Shown piece by piece: positions 24,264-32,718 of a stretch of 64,000 nucleotides of DNA (position 1 is the stretch's first letter; each line of letters opens with the position of its first letter). The translations under genes were made by a program, and so were the position numbers. The notes beneath the pieces were generated by a model. That model was not told where the DNA came from, ran no database searches, and was given only the letters and a program-made list of their open reading frames with translations. This DNA is from Anaerolineales bacterium. GTDB taxonomy: Bacteria > Chloroflexota > Anaerolineae > Anaerolineales > Villigracilaceae. The DNA lies in NCBI GenBank assembly GCA_025056175.1, contig JANWWK010000056.1, forward strand, positions 1 through 64,000, given 5' to 3'.

Positions 24264-25454
24264 ATGATGGAACTCGATGACCTTGCGAAGCGGCTGGATT
24301 GGCTCGAACGCGAACACCGCAAAGACCATGCGTTAATTGCAGATTTGCAGAGCAAACTGACTGCCTACGAAGGAGAAGTGGAACGCCTGAAAGCACAAAT
24401 CAAAGAAACCGGCAGCGAAATTGCTCGCCTGACCCCGCTTTCGGCCCGTCTCGACCAGTTCGATGGCCTGGTGACGCAATACCGCAGTGAATTCAACAAA
24501 GCCATTGACGAAGTCGAAAAACGCCGGCTCAAACATGACCGAGAGGTAGAAGACCGCCGCCGCGCCGAAGTGGAAGCGCTCAACAAGTCCATTTACGAAA
24601 TTCGCACCAGCCTGGAGGCTTTCAATGAAATTCGGCGTGCGCTTCAAGCACGCGCCGAAGAAGATAGCCGTCTGGCGCGCCTGATTAGTGACCTGGAGAA
24701 GAAAATCAAAGACTTCAACCTGGTGGATGACGAACTGCGACGCGGAATTCGCATGGCAGAAGACGCGCGCAAACAAGACGCCAAACGCATTACCGACTTG
24801 CAGGGAGAACTGGCCGCCATCCGCAAGCGCGCCGATGAAGCCCGCGAACGCGCCGACCTGGTTGCCGATACCATTCGACAGCTCGACGCCCGCATCAACG
24901 AACTGATGGCTTCCGAAACCGACCGCCGCCTGGCCCAGATGCAGTTCATCGAACAACAAAACCTTGCTCAGGTAGACCGCGAACGCGGCTGGAAAGAAAT
25001 GCAGCTACGCTTCGAGGCCTTTGCCCGTCAGACTGCCACCCTCGACCAGCAATTGCTCGTCCTCGAAGAAACCCAACGCTCCGTCAAACGCTCTCAAGAA
25101 GCCTTTGATGAGATGAACACCCGCCTGGAACGGCGCATCAACGAAATTACCGAAATGCAGCGCCTGGCCGAAGAACGCTTCCGACAGGAGTGGGTCACCT
25201 TCAAGGCAGATGACCAGAAGCGCTGGACGAACTATACTCTGACCCAGGACGAACTCAACAAAGACCTGCATGAGGAACTGGAAAAACTCAGCCAGCACCT
25301 GGCCGCACTGGATGACGCCAACCAGACCATGCAAGACTTGTTGCAGCAAACCACGGAAGCCACCGAAACTCAATTACAAGAACTGATGAACTGGGCGCAC
25401 GCCTTTTTGACGAATTACGAACGTATCATGGGACGCACCCGACCCACCCGCTAA
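24264..25454 (+). CDS. Long coiled-coil protein of unknown function, 396 aa
   Basis: Nearly the whole protein is heptad-rich alpha-helix: LAKRLDWLEREHRKDHALIADLQSKLTAYEGEVERLKAQIK at the start, DARKQDAKRITDLQGELAAIRKRADEARERADLVADTIRQLDARINEL in the middle, and LNKDLHEELEKLSQHLAALDDANQTMQDLLQQTTEATETQLQELMNW at the end. No signal peptide, membrane segment or catalytic motif is present. It is likely a cytoplasmic rod-like or structural protein, of a kind loosely resembling SMC-like arms. A TATAAT sits at 24228-24233 upstream. It stands between the antiporter module and SelB and is not clearly tied to either. Confidence 0.65.
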   Translation: MMELDDLAKRLDWLEREHRKDHALIADLQSKLTAYEGEVERLKAQIKETGSEIARLTPLSARLDQFDGLVTQYRSEFNKAIDEVEKRRLKHDREVEDRRRAEVEALNKSIYEIRTSLEAFNEIRRALQARAEEDSRLARLISDLEKKIKDFNLVDDELRRGIRMAEDARKQDAKRITDLQGELAAIRKRADEARERADLVADTIRQLDARINELMASETDRRLAQMQFIEQQNLAQVDRERGWKEMQLRFEAFARQTATLDQQLLVLEETQRSVKRSQEAFDEMNTRLERRINEITEMQRLAEERFRQEWVTFKADDQKRWTNYTLTQDELNKDLHEELEKLSQHLAALDDANQTMQDLLQQTTEATETQLQELMNWAHAFLTNYERIMGRTRPTR

Positions 25455-25524
25455 CGCAGTTACGACGCCTGTCTGGCTGTTCCAGCCCTCAGCCACCCCT
25501 CCAAAACAACTCTGCAGGAGAACC

Positions 25525-27405
25525 ATGCGCGTTATCGGCACTGCCGGACATGTTGACCACGGCAAATCTACCCTCATCGCTGCCCTGACCGGTGTTCACC
25601 CCGACCGCCTTAAGGAAGAACAGGCGCGCGAGATGACCATCGAACTCGGTTTCGGCTGGCTGACCCTGCCTGGCGGTGAGGAAGTGGGCATGATTGACGT
25701 TCCCGGCCACCGTGATTTCATCGGCAACATGCTGGCGGGGGTGGGCGGCATTGACGCTGCGTTGCTGGTGATTGCCGCCGATGAAGGCGTGATGCCCCAA
25801 ACACGCGAACACCTCGCCATCCTGGACTTACTGCAAATCTCCAAAGGCGTTATCGTCCTCTCCAAAACAGACATGGTGGATGATGATGGATGGCTTGCGC
25901 TGGTCGAGGAAGACATCCGGCGCACGCTCACAGGCACCTGTCTGGAAGGCGCGCCGATGGTGCGCGTTTCGGCGCGCACCCGCACCGGGTTAGACAATCT
26001 GTTGCGGGTGCTGGAGCAGGTTCTGGGTGAAACCGCACCACGCCCCGACTGGGGGCGTCCGCGCCTGCCGATTGACCGCGTCTTTACCATGCCCGGCTTC
26101 GGTACCGTGGTCACCGGCACACTCAGCGATGGGCGTCTCTCCCTGGGCGACGAGGTGGAAATTCTCCCCTCCGGCAAGCGAGGGCGGATTCGCGGCCTGC
26201 AAACGCACAAGAAAAAAGAAAATGTTGCCATTCCAGGCAGCCGCACAGCGGTTAACATCAGTGGAATCGCGGTTGAAGAAATTGCGCGCGGCGATGTGCT
26301 GGTCATCCCGGGCCACTATCAACCCACCCGCCGCCTGGATGCACGTTTTCGCCTGTTGAAAGACGTTTCGGCTGCACTCACACATGGTACGGAAGTCAAA
26401 GTCTTTCTGGGCGCGGCAGAAGTGATCGCCACGTTGCGGTTACTGGGGGTGGAAGCACTTCATCCTGGGGAAGAAGGATGGATTCAGCTGGAACTGCGCG
26501 ACCCCCTGGTCGCCACGCGCGGCGACCGCTATATCCTGCGGCGTCCGTCTCCTTCCGAAACGCTGGGAGGCGGCCAGGTTGTGGACGCGCACCCCAAACA
26601 GCGGCACAAACGCTTCGACGCGAACGTTCTGCAGGGGTTAGAAATGCTTGCCCAAGGCACCCCGGCTGAAGTTTTGCTTGCAGCAGCCAACCGATTAGGG
26701 GCGGCTACCGCCCGCGAGATAGCCGCCAAAGCACAGCTGACGAGTGAGGCCGCTGCCAGCGCGCTGCGAGAGTGTCTGGAAAACGGCTTCTTGATTGCTC
26801 TTGAAGACGGCGAAATCTCCCCATCTGCTGATGTCTTGCTCATTTCCCACCCTTTGTGGATGGCGCTGAAGGATTCGGTGCTGGCGACGCTCTCCAACTA
26901 CCATAAAGCCTATCCGCTGCGACGTGGCATTCCGCGCGAGGAACTCAAAAGCCGCCTGAAACTGCCTCCCCGCCTGTTTCAGGCGGCGCTCAAGCGGCTA
27001 AACCTGGCCGAAGGCGGCAACTGGTCGGCCCTGCCGGACCATGAAATCCGTTTTTCGGCAGAACAAGAGGCAAAAGTCAGAGCCTTGCTCAAAAAATTTG
27101 CCGCTCAGCCGTATGCCCCGCCCTCGGTCAAAGAATGCCAGGCCGAAGCAGGCGAGGACGTGTATGCTGCACTGGTGGAATTGGGCGAACTGATACCGGT
27201 CTCTGCCGAGGTGGTCTTCCGCAAAAGCGATTACGACCAGATGGTCAACGCCGTGCGCGGCCTGCTCATGCAACAAGGACAGGCAACCGCTGCCGAAGTG
27301 CGTGACCTCTTCCAAACCAGCCGCAAATATGCCCTTGCCCTGCTCGAACATCTGGATTCGATGGGCATCACCCGCCGCGAGGGAGATGTTCGGCGGCTGA
27401 GGTAG
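25525..27405 (+). CDS. selB: Selenocysteine-specific translation elongation factor SelB
   Basis: A GTPase that brings Sec-tRNA to UGA codons marked by a SECIS hairpin. GTAGHVDHGKSTLIAAL (G1) opens the protein, followed by MTIELGFGWLTLPGG (switch I), DVPGHRDFIGNMLAG (G3), SKTDMVDDDGW (G4) and VSARTRTGLD (G5). IDRVFTMPGFGTVVTGTLSDG is the EF-Tu-like domain 2, and the last 230 residues are winged-helix repeats (HPLWMALKDSVLATLSNYHKAYPLRRGIPREELKSRL; GQATAAEVRDLFQTSRKYALALLEHLDSMGITRREGD) that bind the SECIS. 626 aa is the usual size. An AGGAG-like site (GCAGGAGAACC) precedes the ATG. No selA, selC or selD and no obvious selenoprotein is in the window. Confidence 0.93.
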   Translation: MRVIGTAGHVDHGKSTLIAALTGVHPDRLKEEQAREMTIELGFGWLTLPGGEEVGMIDVPGHRDFIGNMLAGVGGIDAALLVIAADEGVMPQTREHLAILDLLQISKGVIVLSKTDMVDDDGWLALVEEDIRRTLTGTCLEGAPMVRVSARTRTGLDNLLRVLEQVLGETAPRPDWGRPRLPIDRVFTMPGFGTVVTGTLSDGRLSLGDEVEILPSGKRGRIRGLQTHKKKENVAIPGSRTAVNISGIAVEEIARGDVLVIPGHYQPTRRLDARFRLLKDVSAALTHGTEVKVFLGAAEVIATLRLLGVEALHPGEEGWIQLELRDPLVATRGDRYILRRPSPSETLGGGQVVDAHPKQRHKRFDANVLQGLEMLAQGTPAEVLLAAANRLGAATAREIAAKAQLTSEAAASALRECLENGFLIALEDGEISPSADVLLISHPLWMALKDSVLATLSNYHKAYPLRRGIPREELKSRLKLPPRLFQAALKRLNLAEGGNWSALPDHEIRFSAEQEAKVRALLKKFAAQPYAPPSVKECQAEAGEDVYAALVELGELIPVSAEVVFRKSDYDQMVNAVRGLLMQQGQATAAEVRDLFQTSRKYALALLEHLDSMGITRREGDVRRLR

Positions 27406-27438
27406 AATGTTCTACAGGAATTGTGCTAAACTACCCAC

Positions 27439-27900
27439 ATGCCTCTAGACCCTACTTTGTTCAACAGCATTCTGCTTATCGCCACGGCCTTTGGCGGCGC
27501 ATTTTTGGCTGCGCTGTGGCTGGCGCTGGTTATCTGGACGTGGCGCGACATCCGTTCTCGCGCACGCGACCCGCTGGCGCACGTGTTGGCCGTGCTGGTA
27601 GTGGCGGCGCTCAATTTGCCGGGCATTCTGGTTTATTTGATTTTGCGTCCACCACGCACGTTGGAAGAAGATTATCAGCGCACGCTGGAAGAGGAAGCTC
27701 TGCTGGCTTCCATCGAAGACCAGGCACTCTGTCCAGGCTGTGAGCGCAGAATCCGCGAGGATTGGCAGGTTTGCCCGAATTGTCATACCCGTTTGAAAAA
27801 GACCTGTCCACACTGTGGAAAGTTGATGGAATTGCCCTGGAACATTTGCCCCTACTGCGGCACGCCCGCGCCAGGGCTGAAACGAGAAGCGGAAGTGTAG
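27439..27900 (+). CDS. Membrane protein with C-terminal double zinc ribbon
   Basis: 153 aa: two N-terminal helices (ILLIATAFGGAFLAALWLALVIWTW, LAHVLAVLVVAALNLPGILVYLIL), a short charged helix, then two zinc ribbons of the DZANK type, with Cys pairs CPGCERRIREDWQVCPNC and CPHCGKLMELPWNICPYC. The ribbons are probably cytoplasmic and may bind RNA, DNA or protein; the membrane role is unknown. It starts 33 bases behind selB and ends 8 bases before the RluB gene, so the three may share a transcript. Confidence 0.75.
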   Translation: MPLDPTLFNSILLIATAFGGAFLAALWLALVIWTWRDIRSRARDPLAHVLAVLVVAALNLPGILVYLILRPPRTLEEDYQRTLEEEALLASIEDQALCPGCERRIREDWQVCPNCHTRLKKTCPHCGKLMELPWNICPYCGTPAPGLKREAEV

Positions 27901-27908
27901 CAAACCCT

Positions 27909-28772
27909 ATGGAAGAAAGACTGCAAAAGATACTGGCACAGGCCGGGCTGGGTTCCCGGCGCGATTGCGAAGAACTGATTCGCGCCGGACGGGTGCGCGT
28001 GGATGGCGCTGTGGCTGTGCTTGGACAAAAAGCCAATCCGGTAAGCGCCAAAATCACAGTGGATGGGCGACCGATTCAGCCGCCAGAACAAAAAGTGTAT
28101 ATCGCGCTGCATAAGCCACGCTTTGTGTTAACCACCGTTGAACCAGAGCCAGGTGATATGCGCCGCACGGTGCGCGACCTGATTCCGGTTTCGGAACGTT
28201 TATTTCCGGTCGGTCGGCTGGATTTCGACAGTGAAGGGTTGGTGCTGATGACCAACGATGGCGCGCTGGCTCAAAAACTCACCCATCCCTCGCACGGACA
28301 CGAGAAGGAGTACCGTGTTCTGGTCGCGCGGCACCCCGACCAGGAGCAATTGGAAATCTGGCGACGTGGGGTGGTGTTGGAGGATGGCTATAAAACCCAA
28401 CCGGCGGAGGTGCGCGTCGAATCGCAGGCCGGGAAGGGTATGTGGCTGCGGGTTATCATGAAGGAGGGTCGTAAGCGCCAAATCCGCGAGATTGGGGCAA
28501 AGCTGGGGTTGCCGGTCGTCCGCATTTTGCGGGTACGGATTGGGTCGCTGCGGCTTGGAACGTTGAAACCCGGAGAATGGCGCTACCTGACGCAACAGGA
28601 AGTTGCGGCGTTGAAGGGGGAACCGCCCGAGGGGCGAACCCGCGCAACACCGGCAAAACCACCCGTGACCAGACCCGTGTCCCCCAACGAAACGGTCACC
28701 CTGCGCAGGCCACGCCGCACGCCTGGGCGCGGCGAAACGCCCGGGCGCAAGACATCCGAAAAGAAGAGATAA
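27909..28772 (+). CDS. rluB: Pseudouridine synthase, RluB/RsuA family
   Basis: Converts a uridine in 23S rRNA (RluB type) or 16S rRNA (RsuA type) to pseudouridine. Residues 1-65 are an S4 RNA-binding domain (ERLQKILAQAGLGSRRDCEELIRAGRVRVDG); the catalytic motif is VGRLDFDSEGLVLMTNDG with the essential Asp, and KEGRKRQIREIGAKLGLPVVRILRVRIGSLRL is the conserved C-terminal block. A basic, Pro-rich tail of about 50 residues (RRPRRTPGRGETPGRKTSEKKR) is added and may increase RNA affinity. The start is the ATG at 27909 (MEERLQKIL), not the upstream track start, which falls inside the zinc-ribbon gene. RluB versus a related 23S/16S enzyme is not certain. Confidence 0.88.
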   Translation: MEERLQKILAQAGLGSRRDCEELIRAGRVRVDGAVAVLGQKANPVSAKITVDGRPIQPPEQKVYIALHKPRFVLTTVEPEPGDMRRTVRDLIPVSERLFPVGRLDFDSEGLVLMTNDGALAQKLTHPSHGHEKEYRVLVARHPDQEQLEIWRRGVVLEDGYKTQPAEVRVESQAGKGMWLRVIMKEGRKRQIREIGAKLGLPVVRILRVRIGSLRLGTLKPGEWRYLTQQEVAALKGEPPEGRTRATPAKPPVTRPVSPNETVTLRRPRRTPGRGETPGRKTSEKKR

Positions 28773-28807
28773 AAAAACGCTCCCGAAGGTTGGTTCCTTT
28801 CGGGAGC
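28771..28807 (-). terminator. Rho-independent terminator of the CBS/ACT gene
   Basis: GCTCCCGAAGG pairs with CCTTTCGGGAGC; on the minus strand the stem is followed by seven Ts (A-run at 28771-28777). It stands between convergent genes, and the U-tract serves the minus-strand gene. Confidence 0.8.
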
Positions 28808-28816
28808 ATTCACACT

Positions 28817-29455
28817 TCAGGCGCGGATGTCTATGATTTGTTTGACGAGCGGTTGGAGGGTTTCGCGCACTTGCTCAGGCGTCAGTCCTTGAATTTTGCA
28901 GGTGAGCAATTTGTCGGCGGGCGTTTCGCCGGCAATCACGCCAAAGGCCACGAAGTTGCCACGTTTTTCGGCCACTGCTTCGGTGAAGCGCGCCAGTTGA
29001 CCGGGTTTGTCTTCGATAAGCGCAGTGACGCGTACACCGGTTTCGCGCGCGCCAAGCAGTTCCAGGAAGATTTTGAACAGGTCGGTTTCAGTGATGATGC
29101 CAACAACGTAGCCATCACGCATGACGGGCAGGCCGCCGATTTTGTTGTCGGCCATGATACGCGCCGCCTGTTCAATGGGGGTATCTTCGGTCACGGTCAG
29201 GACGTTTTTGGTCATCACTTCGGCAACTGTGATTTTGCTCAACAGGTAATTCATTTCCCAGATGCTCAGGGTGGTGACGGGCGAGGGCGAAGCGTTGAGC
29301 AGGTCGTCATCACACACAATGCCAACCAGTTTGCCGTCTTTGACGACCGGCGCACGGCGGATGCGCTCTTTTTTGAGCAGGTTAATGGCTTCGGGGATGG
29401 GTAAATCGGGAGAGATGGTGATGACGGGTTTGGACATTCGTTCGCCGACGAGCAT
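28817..29455 (-). CDS. CBS-domain pair with C-terminal ACT domain (AcuB-like)
   Basis: A cytoplasmic sensor of 212 aa. Two CBS motifs bind adenosyl ligands: MSKPVITISPDLPIPEAINLLKKERIRRAPVVKDGKLVGIVCDDDLL near the start and VMTKNVLTVTEDTPIEQAARIMADNKIGGLPVMRDGYVVGIITETDLFKIF near residue 80. The last 70 residues (GVRVTALIEDKPGQLARFTEAVAEKRGNFVAFGVIAG) are ACT-like, a fold that usually binds amino acids. The same architecture is found in AcuB, linked in Bacillus to acetoin or acetyl-CoA metabolism; the target here is unknown. A GGAGGCT site lies upstream of the start and a strong terminator follows the gene. Confidence 0.82.
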   Translation of the reverse strand: MLVGERMSKPVITISPDLPIPEAINLLKKERIRRAPVVKDGKLVGIVCDDDLLNASPSPVTTLSIWEMNYLLSKITVAEVMTKNVLTVTEDTPIEQAARIMADNKIGGLPVMRDGYVVGIITETDLFKIFLELLGARETGVRVTALIEDKPGQLARFTEAVAEKRGNFVAFGVIAGETPADKLLTCKIQGLTPEQVRETLQPLVKQIIDIRA

Positions 29456-29495
29456 GGGAGCCTCCTTAATGGAATTTTGCGTTGAGTCAATTATA

Positions 29496-30113
29496 CTATC
29501 CAGTCAACCAGTTCAGGGAAAAGGAACCGGCAAAAGCGATGAAAGTCATTTTGAGAACCTGTGCAGCCCATACGGCCAGGAAGAATTTCCAGAAGGGCAT
29601 TTTCAGGGCCCCTGCCGCAATGCCAGCCAGGTCGAAGACGGGGTTTGGAATGGCACCCAGCACGAAGATGGCAAACGGTCCATACTTGACGATTTGGGGT
29701 TTGACGCGCCGGTAGAGGTCCATTCGTTCGATGACGGCACGCCCGCTGATGCCAGCCAGGTAGGCCGAGATTTCTCCCACTGCTGCGCCACTGCCAGCAG
29801 CCAGTGCCACGCCCAGCGGATGCAAAATTCCGCCCATTGTAAAGACGATTGCCAGACCCGGTCCAGGCACCAGGACGGTGGCGCTGGAAATCATGGCTGT
29901 TACAAAAATGCCCGGGTAGCCCACCCCGGCCAGTTGCTGAATTTGGGCGCGCTGTTGCAACAAGAAAAGGCTGACGATGACAACCAGCACCAGGACGAGC
30001 AGGCGCAACAGGTTGATTTTCCATCCGGCAGGCTGTTCGGACGGGGGAGTGACCCGGACGATGGCGGTGATTGGGGCAGGCGGGGTGGAGTCACCGGTGG
30101 AGGGTTCGTTCAT
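29496..30113 (-). CDS. VTT-domain (DedA/TVP38-like) membrane protein, paralogue 1
   Basis: 205 aa from MNEPSTGDS at 30113; the track start adds ten residues without a ribosome site. After a cytoplasmic Pro-rich tail come a first helix (LLRLLVLVLVVIVSLFLLQQ) and the VTT core: ISSATVLVPGPGLAIVFTMGGILHPLGVALAAGSGAAVGEISAYLAGISGRAVIERMD, then IFVLGAIPNPVFDLAGIAAGALKMPFWKFFLAVWAAQVLKM. The re-entrant loops with conserved Gly/Pro/Glu are typical of DedA and scramblase-like proteins, implicated in lipid handling. A closely similar protein is encoded at 31574-32122, on the other side of an M20 peptidase gene. Confidence 0.82.
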   Translation of the reverse strand: MNEPSTGDSTPPAPITAIVRVTPPSEQPAGWKINLLRLLVLVLVVIVSLFLLQQRAQIQQLAGVGYPGIFVTAMISSATVLVPGPGLAIVFTMGGILHPLGVALAAGSGAAVGEISAYLAGISGRAVIERMDLYRRVKPQIVKYGPFAIFVLGAIPNPVFDLAGIAAGALKMPFWKFFLAVWAAQVLKMTFIAFAGSFSLNWLTG

Positions 30114-30160
30114 AAGATGGTTTACCTGTAAATATCTGCGCAAATCTCCAATTTACACCG

Positions 30161-31519
30161 CTATTTTGCAAATTCTTTCAGCACTCGCGCCATGTGGCGG
30201 GCATGTTTCAGATATAAATCCAGGCGGATGTTTTCATTGGGCGCATGGGCGCGGGTATCGGGGTAGCCCAGCCCGGCGGTGGCAACCGGCAGGTTGAGTT
30301 CATGAACGAAAGGATAGTTCGGCCCACTTCCACCGACCATCGGAATCAGTTCCATCGGATGTTCATAGACTTCTTCGGCAGTGGAGACGACCAGTTGAAT
30401 GAACGGGTCATCAGGGTTGGTGCGCGCCGCCGGGCCGCCGCCCAAAAATTCGATGTGAACATCTGAGAAACCTTCCTGGTCGAGGTGCTGGCGCAGGAGG
30501 GACAGGCAGCGTTCAATCGTCTGTCCTGGAACCAGGCGAAAATCTACTTTTGCCGAGGCCCTGGCGGGCAAAACCGTCTTGGAGCCAGGACCCTGATAGC
30601 CGCTCGTCAGACCGCAGATGGTGCAGGTTGGTTCAAAGACTTCCTGCATTGCCAGTTCCACACCACCATGAACGCCTTTGAGAAATTCACGCACGCCGTA
30701 GCGGTGCCTGTATTCTTCAGCCAGGTCTGGCTGACGGGCAAAGAGTTCGCGGTCGCGTTCGGTGGGAGGCAGGATACCCTCGTACCAGCCAGGAATGCGG
30801 ATGCGCTCATCGGGGCCTTTGAGGGAGTTGAGCGCCCAAACCAGTCGCCAGGCGGCGTTGGGAAAGATGCTCCCGCCCAGGCCACTGTGAACATCGGTTG
30901 CGGCGGTTTCGACCGAGAGTTCTACATAGCAAATCCCCCGCAGGCCAAGATACTGCATCGGAACTTCGCGGTGGTCCACCCCGCCGAATTCCCAAATGCA
31001 GGCATCGGCGGCCAGTTTTTCCTTGTTAGCGGTGATGAAGGCGGGCAGGTGAACGGAACCGGTCTCTTCTTCGCCTTCGATGAGGAATTTGACGTTACAG
31101 GGCAATTCGCCTTCGGTCTCCAGCAGAGCATCGAGCGCAAACAAGCGGGCGGTGATGTGGGCTTTGTCATCGCTGACACCACGTCCATACAGTTTGCCCT
31201 CACGGAGAGAGGGCTCAAACGGCGGCGTTTCCCACAATTCCAGGGGTTCGGGGGGTTGCACGTCGTAGTGGTTATAAAAGAGCAGGGTTTTTGCGGTGTT
31301 GCGGCCTTTCCGCTCACCCAAGACGACCGGCGCGCCGCCAGTGGGGAGAATTTGCGTCTCGAAACCGCGTTTTTGGAGCAGTTCGGCCACCAGGGCGGCG
31401 CATTCATCCAGCCCCCAGTTTTGTGCTCCAACCGAGGGCTGTGCCACCAGGCGGGAGAGTTCGGCGATGGAATGGTCGAGATGGGAGGTGAGATAAGAAT
31501 CGATTTCTGCGTAAGACAT
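30161..31519 (-). CDS. M20 family dipeptidase/metallopeptidase
   Basis: A two-zinc exopeptidase with a lid domain; the best match is the cytosolic nonspecific dipeptidase/carnosinase branch. Metal and catalytic sites in order: LLFYNHYDVQP (His ligand and Asp), LYGRGVSDDKAHI (bridging Asp), FLIEGEEETGSVHL (catalytic Glu and Glu ligand), and VGGSGPNYPFVHELN with a late His. 452 aa is standard. The protein is cytoplasmic, with no signal. TTCTCC-complement GGAGAACC precedes its start. It lies between two VTT-family membrane genes on the same strand, an arrangement that looks like a duplication around it; functional linkage is unknown. Confidence 0.88.
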   Translation of the reverse strand: MSYAEIDSYLTSHLDHSIAELSRLVAQPSVGAQNWGLDECAALVAELLQKRGFETQILPTGGAPVVLGERKGRNTAKTLLFYNHYDVQPPEPLELWETPPFEPSLREGKLYGRGVSDDKAHITARLFALDALLETEGELPCNVKFLIEGEEETGSVHLPAFITANKEKLAADACIWEFGGVDHREVPMQYLGLRGICYVELSVETAATDVHSGLGGSIFPNAAWRLVWALNSLKGPDERIRIPGWYEGILPPTERDRELFARQPDLAEEYRHRYGVREFLKGVHGGVELAMQEVFEPTCTICGLTSGYQGPGSKTVLPARASAKVDFRLVPGQTIERCLSLLRQHLDQEGFSDVHIEFLGGGPAARTNPDDPFIQLVVSTAEEVYEHPMELIPMVGGSGPNYPFVHELNLPVATAGLGYPDTRAHAPNENIRLDLYLKHARHMARVLKEFAK

Positions 31520-31573
31520 TGGTTCTCCTTGTCTTCGGCTGCCTGGTTATCAGAACTGGATAGCCAGAGAAGG

Positions 31574-32122
31574 TTACTTCATCAACCAATCGAAAGAGAG
31601 CGCTCCGGCATAGGCAAACAGCATCATCTTCAAAATTTTTCCAATCGCGCAGGGGAGCAGGAACTGCCAGAGCGGAAGTTTGAGCGTGCCGGCGGCAAAT
31701 CCGGCAACATCAAAGAGGGGGTTGGGAATGAAGGCCAGCACCAGAATAGCAAGCATGTTCAGGCGCGGGTGGGTTTGCATCCAGGCGGTCAGTTTTTCGT
31801 AGAACGCGGTTTTTGCCACGATGCCCTGTCCGCTGAACCCCGCCAGATAGCCGGAGAGTTCGCCCAAAGCGGCGCCCAGCCCGGCTGCCACCGCCACACC
31901 CAACGGATGAAAGATGGCTCCCATTGCTGTTGTAATTGCAACTCCTGGCAGAGGGATAATAATGGTGGCATTGGCAGCAATAGAGAGCAGAAAAATGCCA
32001 AAATAGCCATATTGCTGGAGGGATTGTAACTCTTTGCGGTAAATGAATAACAAAACAATCAGCGCCGCAACACCAAACAGCGCCAGCAAGCGCAACAAGG
32101 TGTCGCGGCGCTCAGGGGTCAT
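31574..32122 (-). CDS. VTT-domain (DedA/TVP38-like) membrane protein, paralogue 2
   Basis: 182 aa with the same layout as the paralogue at 29496: a helix (LLALFGVAALIVLLFIYRKE), then GYFGIFLLSIAANATIIIPLPGVAITTAMGAIFHPLGVAVAAGLGAALGELSGYLAGFSGQGIV and ILVLAFIPNPLFDVAGFAAGTLKLPLWQFLLPCAIGKILKMMLFAYAG. The two share the LGVAxAAGxGAAxGExSxYLAGxSG block and the IPNPxFDxAGxAAGxLKxP block, so they probably arose by duplication. It is the first gene after the cyclophilin gene (6-base gap) and likely shares its transcript. Confidence 0.82.
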   Translation of the reverse strand: MTPERRDTLLRLLALFGVAALIVLLFIYRKELQSLQQYGYFGIFLLSIAANATIIIPLPGVAITTAMGAIFHPLGVAVAAGLGAALGELSGYLAGFSGQGIVAKTAFYEKLTAWMQTHPRLNMLAILVLAFIPNPLFDVAGFAAGTLKLPLWQFLLPCAIGKILKMMLFAYAGALSFDWLMK

Positions 32123-32128
32123 GCCGGC

Positions 32129-32638
32129 TTACTCACTTTCGGTGATGGTGATGGTTTTGATTTTGACACCGGGAGATTCGGGGCGCATTGGGTCACGCGG
32201 GGGGATGGAGAGCAAAACATCCATACCGGAGATAAGTTGCCCAAAGACGCTGTGTTTGTTATCAAGCCAGGGGGTAGGGACATGGGTAATGAAGAACTGC
32301 GAGCCGTTGGTGTTGGGGCCGGCATTTGCCATCGAGAGAATGCCGGGTTTGTTGTGCCGTAAAGAGGGATGAAATTCATCCTGAAAGCGGTAACCGGGGC
32401 CGCCGCGCCCCGTGCCAGTGGGGTCACCGCCCTGTGCCATGAAATCGGCAATCACACGGTGGAAAATCGTGCCGTCATAAAAGCCCTCGCGCGCCAAAAA
32501 GACGAAGTTGTTGACCGTGATGGGGGTTTTATCGGCAAACAGTTCCAGCACCATGTCACCCTTTTCCGTAGAGATGGTGGCGGTGTATTTCTTTTTGGGG
32601 TCAATTTGCATGGCGGGCGGGGTGTTCCATCGTTTCAT
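32129..32638 (-). CDS. Cyclophilin-type peptidyl-prolyl cis-trans isomerase
   Basis: Speeds isomerisation of peptide bonds before proline. The cyclophilin signature is complete: [47 protein letters not shown] includes the catalytic Arg (FHRV) and the Phe/Met/Gln residues of the active site; [42 protein letters not shown] follows. No signal peptide, so a cytoplasmic folding helper. At 169 aa it is of ordinary single-domain length. The start at 32638 ([14 protein letters not shown]) is preceded by AGGAGTGAGAT. It lies between the uridine kinase gene and a VTT gene. Confidence 0.92.
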   Translation of the reverse strand: MKRWNTPPAMQIDPKKKYTATISTEKGDMVLELFADKTPITVNNFVFLAREGFYDGTIFHRVIADFMAQGGDPTGTGRGGPGYRFQDEFHPSLRHNKPGILSMANAGPNTNGSQFFITHVPTPWLDNKHSVFGQLISGMDVLLSIPPRDPMRPESPGVKIKTITITESE

Positions 32639-32664
32639 ATCTCACTCCTGTGGATGAAAAGGGC

Positions 32665-32704
32665 GCGCCCGAAGCAGGGAACAGGTTCGTTTCGCATCGG
32701 GCGC
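32665..32704 (-). terminator. Hairpin between uridine kinase and cyclophilin genes
   Basis: GCGCCCGA and TCGGGCGC are perfect inverted arms 24 bases apart, starting 14 bases behind the uridine kinase stop. There is no U-tract, so it may stabilise mRNA rather than terminate it. Confidence 0.4.
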
Positions 32705-32718
32705 GGTGGAGACGGAGT

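Noticed and set aside
25455-25524. Search for a tRNA-Sec gene beside selB
   Set aside because: The gap is only 70 bases and has no cloverleaf or TTCGA-type T-loop that I can see.
30485-32029. Plus-strand ORF of 514 aa opposite the M20 and VTT genes
   Set aside because: Overlaps two well-supported minus-strand genes; composition and lack of motifs show it is an antisense frame.
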